DNA of 64,000 bases from Paenibacillus artemisiicola (GTDB lineage Bacteria; Bacillota; Bacilli; Paenibacillales; Paenibacillaceae), in assembly GCF_017652985.1 (NCBI RefSeq), contig NZ_JAGGDJ010000001.1, forward strand, positions 682,001 to 746,000. The letters run 5' to 3'. Below the pieces are notes generated by a model that searched no databases, had not been told where the DNA came from, and worked only from the letters and a program-made list of their open reading frames with translations. The translations under genes were made by a program, and so were the position numbers. Below are positions 58,164 to 64,000 of this stretch, piece after piece (the first letter of the stretch is position 1; the number at the start of each line of letters is the position of its first letter).

Positions 58164-60368
58164 TTACGCCTTAGCCTCCCTGCCGAACGTATCATAGATG
58201 CGGTTTCGCTTCGCCCTCTCCTCCGGAAGGAGCTTCTGGGCGTCCGCGATCTCGTAGCCGCCAAAGGTGTCGTACAGCCTCGAGGCAGGATCGACCTCCA
58301 CGAAGGTGCACCAAGGCAGCCAGTGATAGTGGCTCTGCAGCGTTTGGCTCGCGAAGTTGCCGCTCTCGTGTCCCAGGCCGGGCATGGCGTATCCGATGCT
58401 CCCATCGACATCGGTCGACTGCCTCGTGTTCTTATGGATGAACTCGGCGAAATCGAGATAGTGCTCGTCGCCCGTGATGACGTACAGCCTATAGTACGTA
58501 TAGGAGCAGGCGGCCATATAGACGTCGGCGCCGCCTCCGATCGTAATGATGCTCTGACCGCTGATCGAGTAGCGATTAAAGGGATGCTTCGGCCATGGCG
58601 CTTGCACGGGGAATGTCCAGGCATAGGTCCACGTCTCGGTATAGTCGGCGGCTCCGATCATTGCTTCGAGCCAACGCTCCTCGCCGGTCAGATCATGCAG
58701 GGCCAGGAATCCGAATAACGCGTAAATCCCGGCCTCTTTATCCTGAATATCGGCGTTGTCGCAGGTGCCGCCCCGGTATTCCAGGGTCCGGTAATTGTGA
58801 TCGTAGGCCCATTCGCCGGCTTTGATCGCGGCGGTTCGGTATCGATCGTCGCGGGATACCAGGTAAACCTGTACCAGGAAACGGATCACGCTCGGCGTGT
58901 TGGATTTCGAGTCCATGCGGATGGAGCCGTCGGCGTAATACGCGCGATAGAAGCTCCCGTCTTCATTCTGAACCTTCACCAGCCAATCGGCGGTCCTCTC
59001 GCAGAATTCCAGCCAGGCCGGCCGCTCGTCGCCTTTCGCCCTCATATAAAGGTAGGCATCCAAGACGGCCTCGATTCCGTCGGCCAGCATGCGGATATAA
59101 TGCGGATACGGCTCGAACCCCTGGAGGGTCGGATTGTAGCACATCCGCGGCAGACCCGATTCGGTCATGGCCGTACGCGCCCAAAAATCGATCACGCCCA
59201 CGCCTTTATCAAAGGCTTCGGGGACGTTCTCCTTGTCGCCGTATCGAAGCAGCTGATAGCCGATGCCCGGCTGCTGGCCCACGAAGCCGAACTGAAAGGA
59301 AACGCTCGAGATGTCCATGTCGGGCAATTGGCAGGCAAAGGGCAATCCGTACGAATCGCCGTACTGCCGCGTGTATCGGTTCAAGATGTGCATGCCGTTA
59401 TGGAAATGGCGTTCATTATCCACTTCGAATAGCTTGTCGCGCAGGCGAGCATAGGTAACCCGCCAGAGCTCCTTCATCATCGGCTGGAAGCCGCCGTATT
59501 GGCCGAAATGGACGGCGACGGCGTAATGCTGCTTAAAGCCGGGCTCTACGGGATGATTGATGCGCTGGAAAGTTCTCGGCTTCTCATGGTAATCCAGGCC
59601 GGCATAGGATCTGTTGACGGGCAACTGGCCTTCGCCGCCCGGATATACGTAATCGATCGACAGGCCGGCTGTCTCCGTCTGGAGTTCCTTGCGTATGCCA
59701 TAGCCGTAATACATATAGTTCAGCGTCTTGCTCTCCGGCCTGCTCATGCCGATGGCTCCGACCGTGCACTTCGGGTCCGTTATATTTTCCGACCGTACGA
59801 TATCCGTAGACGGCAGCGTTGCGTCCGCCGCCCAGCGCGACAGCGCCGCCGCTTCTCCCGACGCGATATGCTGCATGGCGAACAGCGGCAGGGCGTAACG
59901 GGTCTCCATTCGCCAAAAATATTCGTTGTCCAAATCTTTGCCGATGGCGGAGTCGGGCGCGAATTCGTTTTGCTTGTACCAAACGCCGGGCGCGAAGCAG
60001 TTGTAGGCATGGACGTCATCCGACGCCTCCATCTTCAAAGAGATCTTGGTGGAGAAGCCGAGGTCGTCGCCTGCCGCCAGCACCTCCACGGTCCGGCTCG
60101 CTTTGAACCCGGCGCCTGCGGCTTCGTAGACGTCCGTGAAGGCAAACGCCGAACCGGAGGGCACGGTTATCGTGCCTTGGGCCACGATCGTTTCGCCGGA
60201 AACGGCGATGTCCGCGTAAGCGCCGTCGTAAAACGCATTGACGGCAAACGCGGTTTTTACCGTCACGAACATCGGCCGCTTGTTGGAATAGAGGATCCTG
60301 TCGTCTTTTCGCACCTCGATGCCGCCCTCTTTGAAGAGCAGGATGTAGCTGCCGCATGCCAGTCTCAT
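58164..60368 (-). CDS. Unassigned six-hairpin (alpha/alpha barrel) glycosidase-like protein
   Basis: 734 residues from the ATG at 60368, 7 nt after AAAGGAGG; the frame to 60389 includes that site. Residues 1 to about 280 are beta-rich, as in the N-terminal supersandwich of GH65/GH78/GH95-like enzymes. About 310-720 is helical with repeated aromatic pairs (WLEFCERTADWLVKVQNEDG, AAIKAGEWAYDHNYRTLEY, WLEAMIGAADYTETWTYAW), typical of an (alpha/alpha)6 barrel. I cannot assign a CAZy family. No signal peptide. It follows the binding-protein gene across a terminator-like hairpin, so it is probably expressed from read-through of the transporter operon and acts on imported oligosaccharide. Confidence 0.75.
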   Translation of the reverse strand: MRLACGSYILLFKEGGIEVRKDDRILYSNKRPMFVTVKTAFAVNAFYDGAYADIAVSGETIVAQGTITVPSGSAFAFTDVYEAAGAGFKASRTVEVLAAGDDLGFSTKISLKMEASDDVHAYNCFAPGVWYKQNEFAPDSAIGKDLDNEYFWRMETRYALPLFAMQHIASGEAAALSRWAADATLPSTDIVRSENITDPKCTVGAIGMSRPESKTLNYMYYGYGIRKELQTETAGLSIDYVYPGGEGQLPVNRSYAGLDYHEKPRTFQRINHPVEPGFKQHYAVAVHFGQYGGFQPMMKELWRVTYARLRDKLFEVDNERHFHNGMHILNRYTRQYGDSYGLPFACQLPDMDISSVSFQFGFVGQQPGIGYQLLRYGDKENVPEAFDKGVGVIDFWARTAMTESGLPRMCYNPTLQGFEPYPHYIRMLADGIEAVLDAYLYMRAKGDERPAWLEFCERTADWLVKVQNEDGSFYRAYYADGSIRMDSKSNTPSVIRFLVQVYLVSRDDRYRTAAIKAGEWAYDHNYRTLEYRGGTCDNADIQDKEAGIYALFGFLALHDLTGEERWLEAMIGAADYTETWTYAWTFPVQAPWPKHPFNRYSISGQSIITIGGGADVYMAACSYTYYRLYVITGDEHYLDFAEFIHKNTRQSTDVDGSIGYAMPGLGHESGNFASQTLQSHYHWLPWCTFVEVDPASRLYDTFGGYEIADAQKLLPEERAKRNRIYDTFGREAKA

Positions 60369-60411
60369 GAAACGTCCTCCTTTGTCCATCTATTCGTTCG
60401 AATTCGGTTGC

Positions 60412-60455
60412 AAAAAAAAAGAGGGATATAGCGTATGGAAACATACCCATCCCTC
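60412..60455 (-). terminator. Terminator-like hairpin between binding-protein and glycosidase genes
   Basis: On the minus strand GAGGGAT pairs with ATCCCTC and an inner GTATG with CATAC, separated by a small internal loop, and nine T follow. It lies inside an otherwise continuous gene series, so partial read-through (expression step-down after the binding-protein gene) is likely. Confidence 0.75.
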
Positions 60456-60476
60456 ATGGATTCATTTCGTCGAACC

Positions 60477-62267
60477 TTACTTGTTGGCTAACGCGTCGGC
60501 GCGCATTTTCACGATCTTCTGGGCCTTGACCGTATCCGCTGCCAAGACATCCTTCCAGCCCAGGCCTTCCACGTCCTTCTGCATCTTGGTCCATAGCTGG
60601 TCGAATTCCGCTTGGTTTTTCGCGAATACGATTTTCCAGGACGTGTTCTTCACATAGTCCGAGATCTGGCTGCGTTCGTTCTTGATATCCGACGAATCGG
60701 CTCCAAGACTCGTGTTGATATTGGGCACGACGTCGATCATCTTGTTCTTCAGATAATAATCCGTCGGGTTCTCGGCGTTATACGTGCTCTGCCAATCCGT
60801 CGTCAGCGCCGTCTTGTTCGCTTCGATCGTCGATTTCCAATACGTGCTGTTATAGAATTCTCCCGTATCCGGATCGACGACGAAGTCGCTCATGATCATG
60901 CTGTTGATTTTGCTCTGTCCGTCCTGATAACCGCCGCCGCCGTACTCGTCCGGGACGGGCGTGTTTTTCTGGAAAGCGCTCTGTCCGACTTCGGTCAGCT
61001 TGGACTTGCCATCCTCCGTCTTCTCGTAGTTAAAGCCTTCAAAGCCGTTCGTGTAGTAACGCAGCCCTTCCGGGGAGCAGAGCCAATCCATGAATTCCAT
61101 GATGCGATCGGGATCTTTCGCCTTCGCGCCGATCGCGAATACCATGCCGTTGCCGTAATAGGCGTCGCTGCTTTGAATCAGATGCGTGTCGGCAATCGGA
61201 ACCCCTACGATGCCGTCCCCGTTTTTGCCTCTTTCGATGGAATTGTAGAAGCCTCGTTCCCAAGAATACCAGGTGAGAAGAACCTGATTGTTGGTCAACT
61301 TCTCGGATACTTTGTTCCAATCCTGGGTCGGCGAGTCGGGGTCGACCAGCCCCATTTGATTGGCATTAAAATAAAACTGCAAAATCTTCTTGTACATGCT
61401 GTTATCGTCGATGAGCGGAACGATATCGCCCTTTGCGTTTAACTGGATCGTCGTCGTGCCGTCCGGCTGCTCGAAGCCGTACCAGTTGCTGAGCCAGCGG
61501 ACGTTCTCCATGCTGCCGCCGTCCCAGTCCTTCCATAGGGTGATCGGTACGATCGGCTTGCCGTCCGGCGACTTCGGATATTTCTCATGCATTTGCTTCA
61601 GGACCTTCAGCAAATCGTCCAGGTTGTTAAGCTTGGGGGCTCCGACGCCCTTGTAATAATTCCAGGGCAGGATCGGGCTGGAGTAAGGCATTTCTTCCGA
61701 GAAGGTCGTCGGCGACGTGTCGGCTTCGAACGTCGGCAGCCCATAGATCTTGCCTTCCGGGTTCGCTTTGTCGAAGCCGGCGTTGAAGGGCTTGAAATGC
61801 TTGTCCACATACTGGGACAGATACTTCGTATTCTTGATTTTATCCGTCATATCCATGACGAGACCCGCCGGAATCAGCTCTTCCAATTGGCTGTTATCGA
61901 CGATCAGGAGATCTCCCAGATCGCCCGCCGCCGTTCGGGTCTTGTACAGCTGATCGCCGGCCACCTGCGGCGCGAGAATGTTCAAGGTGATATTGAACTT
62001 GTCCTTGAGCAGCTTGCCGTACCATCCCGTCTGTTCGCCTTGATAATTGGCCGCATTGTCGAACACGGTAATGGTGAGCGGCTTGCTGTGATCGATCGCG
62101 CCGGCGGTCTGGGACGCGCCTGCGTTCGTGCCCGTTCCGGACGGCTCGTCGGTTGCCGTCGTATTCGCGTTTCCGTTGCTGCAGCCGGTCATTGCGGCCG
62201 ATACCAAGAACAAACCGGTCATCGATGCGACCATCGAGCGCTTAACGACTTTCCTATTTCTGCTCAT
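60477..62267 (-). CDS. CUT1 ABC transporter substrate-binding lipoprotein
   Basis: 596 residues; ATG at 62267 behind GGGGGT. Signal peptide with lipobox SAAMTGC and a Thr/Gly/Asn-rich linker. The mature sequence is of the LipO-like family (PLTITVFDNAANYQGEQTGW, WLSNWYGFEQPDGTTTIQLN, FMDWLCSPEGLRYYTNGFEG). It follows the two permease genes, and a terminator-like hairpin comes after it. Delivers an oligosaccharide to the 62314-64000 permease pair. Confidence 0.92.
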   Translation of the reverse strand: MSRNRKVVKRSMVASMTGLFLVSAAMTGCSNGNANTTATDEPSGTGTNAGASQTAGAIDHSKPLTITVFDNAANYQGEQTGWYGKLLKDKFNITLNILAPQVAGDQLYKTRTAAGDLGDLLIVDNSQLEELIPAGLVMDMTDKIKNTKYLSQYVDKHFKPFNAGFDKANPEGKIYGLPTFEADTSPTTFSEEMPYSSPILPWNYYKGVGAPKLNNLDDLLKVLKQMHEKYPKSPDGKPIVPITLWKDWDGGSMENVRWLSNWYGFEQPDGTTTIQLNAKGDIVPLIDDNSMYKKILQFYFNANQMGLVDPDSPTQDWNKVSEKLTNNQVLLTWYSWERGFYNSIERGKNGDGIVGVPIADTHLIQSSDAYYGNGMVFAIGAKAKDPDRIMEFMDWLCSPEGLRYYTNGFEGFNYEKTEDGKSKLTEVGQSAFQKNTPVPDEYGGGGYQDGQSKINSMIMSDFVVDPDTGEFYNSTYWKSTIEANKTALTTDWQSTYNAENPTDYYLKNKMIDVVPNINTSLGADSSDIKNERSQISDYVKNTSWKIVFAKNQAEFDQLWTKMQKDVEGLGWKDVLAADTVKAQKIVKMRADALANK

Positions 62268-62313
62268 TTGCTACCCCCACTTGGTCAATTTATTATAATG
62301 GCGCATGCGCAAG

Positions 62314-63279
62314 TTAGCCTTTCACCGCACCGATCATAATCCCTTTCACGAAAAACCGTTGGAATATCGGATAAATCAGCAAGATTGGCGCCACGACGAT
62401 GATGGTCACCGTCATGCGGATCGAAGTCGTCGTCTGCTTGGTCGCCAGGCTTGCCATCGTCGTCGAGCCGGCGTTCTGCAAATTGACCATCGTCGATAAC
62501 GAGCTCGCCTGATTGATATAGTTGTACAGAATAAACTGCAAGCTATAAAGTTTGTTATCCGTCACGAGCAGCAGCGTATCCTGGAACGAATTCCATTGAT
62601 CCACGGCCGCGAATATCGCGACCGTCGCCAATATGGGCTTGCTTATCGGCAGCATGATCTTGAAGAAAAGGGTCATGATTCCCGCCCCGTCGATGCTGGC
62701 CGCCTGCTGCAATTCCTTGGGCAGCGATTCCACGAATGTCTTGACCAGGATGATGAAGAAAGGCGCGACGATCGTCGGCAAAATATAAGCCAGAAAGTTA
62801 TTGGTCAGGTGCAGCGACCGCATCGTCAGATACCATGGAATGATCCCTGCATTGAAGAACATCGTGATCACCGTAAAGCGATACCAGAATTTCCGCCCCC
62901 ACATATCCTCTTGGGAAAACATGAACCCGAGGAATGCCGAAGCGCCCACCGTCAACGTCGTTCCGATTACCGTTCTTCCCAGAGAAACGAGCGCCGCGGT
63001 GCCCAGCCCCGGAATTTTGAACACGTCCACGTAGTTCTGGAAGTGAATATGCTTCGGGAAAAACACGACCTCGCCTTTGGCGCTGATATCGTTCGCGCTA
63101 ATGGTATTGATAATGATCGAGTAAAAGGGGTATACGCAGAGAAGCGCGAACAGCGAGAACAGCGTATAGATCACGACCGAGATGAATTTGTCCGTCGCGC
63201 TGGCTTGAAAGCGCGTCTTCTTATCCGATCGGGTTTGATGCGCCGCCTGCCGTACCAGCTCGGCCATATTGTCGCTCAT
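62314..63279 (-). CDS. Carbohydrate ABC transporter permease, LplC type
   Basis: 321 residues; ATG at 63279 overlaps the stop of the upstream permease by 4 nt, with GGGGAG inside that gene's end. A long hydrophilic N-terminus (about 35 residues) precedes six membrane helices. EAA loop QAASIDGAGIMTLFFKIMLP and C-terminal FVKGIMIGAVKG. Channel half for sugar import with the 63276-64000 permease; the ATPase is not encoded nearby. Confidence 0.92.
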   Translation of the reverse strand: MSDNMAELVRQAAHQTRSDKKTRFQASATDKFISVVIYTLFSLFALLCVYPFYSIIINTISANDISAKGEVVFFPKHIHFQNYVDVFKIPGLGTAALVSLGRTVIGTTLTVGASAFLGFMFSQEDMWGRKFWYRFTVITMFFNAGIIPWYLTMRSLHLTNNFLAYILPTIVAPFFIILVKTFVESLPKELQQAASIDGAGIMTLFFKIMLPISKPILATVAIFAAVDQWNSFQDTLLLVTDNKLYSLQFILYNYINQASSLSTMVNLQNAGSTTMASLATKQTTTSIRMTVTIIVVAPILLIYPIFQRFFVKGIMIGAVKG

Positions 63280-64000
63280 ACGATACTCTCCCCTCTTAAG
63301 ATTTTGGACAGTTTGTTTACCGAAAAGAGAAGCACGACGCTGATCAAGCTCTTCAGCATGCTGATCGCGACGGATACGGAATAGCTGCCGCCCCCCATGG
63401 CCAGGTTGTAGACGTACAAGTCCAGCACCTGAATGTGGTCCTTGTTAAACGCGTTCTGAAAGACGAAGTATTGCTCCAGGCCGTTGTTCAGGAAGCTCGC
63501 GATTTGCAGCATCAACAGCACGAAATACGTCGGCAGCATGCTTGGGAGAACGACATGCCGGATCACCTGCATCCTTGTCGCGCCGTCTACTTCCGCCGCC
63601 TCGTAAAGCGAATCATCGATGCTCATAATCGCGGCGATATACAGGATGGCGGACCATCCTAAGGCTTTCCAGGTCGTCCACATCCACATCGTCAACCACA
63701 CATGGTTGGAGCTCTGGAGGAATAAAATCGGCGAATCGGTGATTCCGAGCTGTTGAAGCATGCCGTTGACGATCCCTTCGCTGGAAAACATGGAGAAGCC
63801 CAGCGAATAGACCAATACCCAGCTGATAAAGTTCGGAAGCGTGGTGACCGTCTGGATGAACTTCCGGAACCGGACGGCTTTGATCTCCGTCAGAAAGATC
63901 GCAAAAACCATCGGCAGCCAGGAGAAGAGCAGGCTGAGGCCGCTTAGGCCGAACGTGTTCTTGATGACCTGCAGCAGCTGATCGATCTTTACCTGGTTTT
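63276..64000 (-). CDS. Carbohydrate ABC transporter permease, LplB type (partial, 5' end beyond window)
   Basis: The frame is open to the right edge; 241 codons are visible, and an internal ATG at 63911 should not be taken as the start because the sequence before it (VIKNTFGLSGLSLLFSWLPM) continues the family alignment. EAA loop YEAAEVDGATRMQVIRHVVL followed by PSMLPT. Partner of the LplC-type permease, with which it overlaps by ATGA. First visible gene of the region-C transporter and glycosidase series. Confidence 0.92.
   Translation of the reverse strand, partial: NQVKIDQLLQVIKNTFGLSGLSLLFSWLPMVFAIFLTEIKAVRFRKFIQTVTTLPNFISWVLVYSLGFSMFSSEGIVNGMLQQLGITDSPILFLQSSNHVWLTMWMWTTWKALGWSAILYIAAIMSIDDSLYEAAEVDGATRMQVIRHVVLPSMLPTYFVLLMLQIASFLNNGLEQYFVFQNAFNKDHIQVLDLYVYNLAMGGGSYSVSVAISMLKSLISVVLLFSVNKLSKILRGESIV

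Noticed and set aside
59499-60431. 310-codon plus-strand frame opposite the six-hairpin glycosidase
   Set aside because: Shadow frame in GC-rich coding DNA; no family features and no ribosome binding site.
1-64000. CRISPR arrays, tRNA/rRNA genes, riboswitches, insertion sequences, phage or toxin-antitoxin loci
   Set aside because: No repeat arrays, cloverleaf-like sequences, transposase-type proteins or terminal inverted repeats were recognised when reading both strands.

Overview
The window comes from an endospore-forming Gram-positive of the Paenibacillaceae type (Paenibacillus/Cohnella-like). This is inferred from two gerA-type spore germination operons, CUT1 sugar ABC transporters lacking their own ATPase, YesM/YesN two-component genes, membrane-bound AraC regulators, and strong GGAGG-type ribosome binding sites that often precede GTG or TTG starts. 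No rRNA, tRNA, CRISPR array, insertion sequence or phage gene was seen.

Region A (1-24.3 kb), almost all minus strand, is a glycan utilisation region. A sugar-acid-like module (Gfo/Idh/MocA oxidoreductase, enolase-superfamily dehydratase, NAD-dependent epimerase, DapA-like aldolase) is divergent from a large secreted parallel beta-helix protein. Next come a second Gfo/Idh/MocA gene overlapping a GH123-like (DUF4091) gene, a membrane AraC regulator, a 2-hydroxyacid dehydrogenase, and a CUT1 transporter whose two permeases are flanked by two paralogous binding lipoproteins. The region ends with a GH36 alpha-galactosidase, a nitrilase-family amidase and a cysteine-synthase-like PLP enzyme. Three of these minus-strand units share a 23-bp palindrome (9-bp arms around AGATY), each followed 18 nt later by a -10-like TTAmGnT. 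I read this as one regulon and the strongest candidate for an undescribed system here.

Region B (24.3-44.4 kb) looks more AT-rich and is housekeeping or accessory. It has an SDR, the gerA operon 1 (order A-C-B), a beta-propeller lactonase, a redox/thiol group (peroxiredoxin, thioredoxin, YjbR, DsrE, azoreductase, nitroreductase) next to a MocR regulator, an SDR-TetR operon with two operators inside a near-consensus promoter, a secreted EEP-family phosphatase/nuclease, another SDR, and gerA operon 2 (order A-B-C plus a small membrane gene).

Region C (44.6-64 kb) is a second glycan locus. A GH43, a zinc dehydrogenase and an L-galactose/L-fucose dehydrogenase-like AKR are divergent from an AraC regulator. 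They are followed by a long minus-strand series running from the right edge: two permeases, a binding lipoprotein, an unassigned six-hairpin glycosidase, a GH43 with a C-terminal beta domain, a second binding lipoprotein, YesM-type kinase, YesN-type regulator and a GH95 alpha-L-fucosidase. Two decayed fragments lie here: an aldehyde dehydrogenase scrap and the C-terminal half of an AraC DNA-binding domain.

Nearly all glycosidases lack signal peptides, so the picture is import of oligosaccharides by lipoprotein-dependent transporters followed by breakdown in the cytoplasm. Starts were chosen from Shine-Dalgarno placement, and several differ from the longest open frame.
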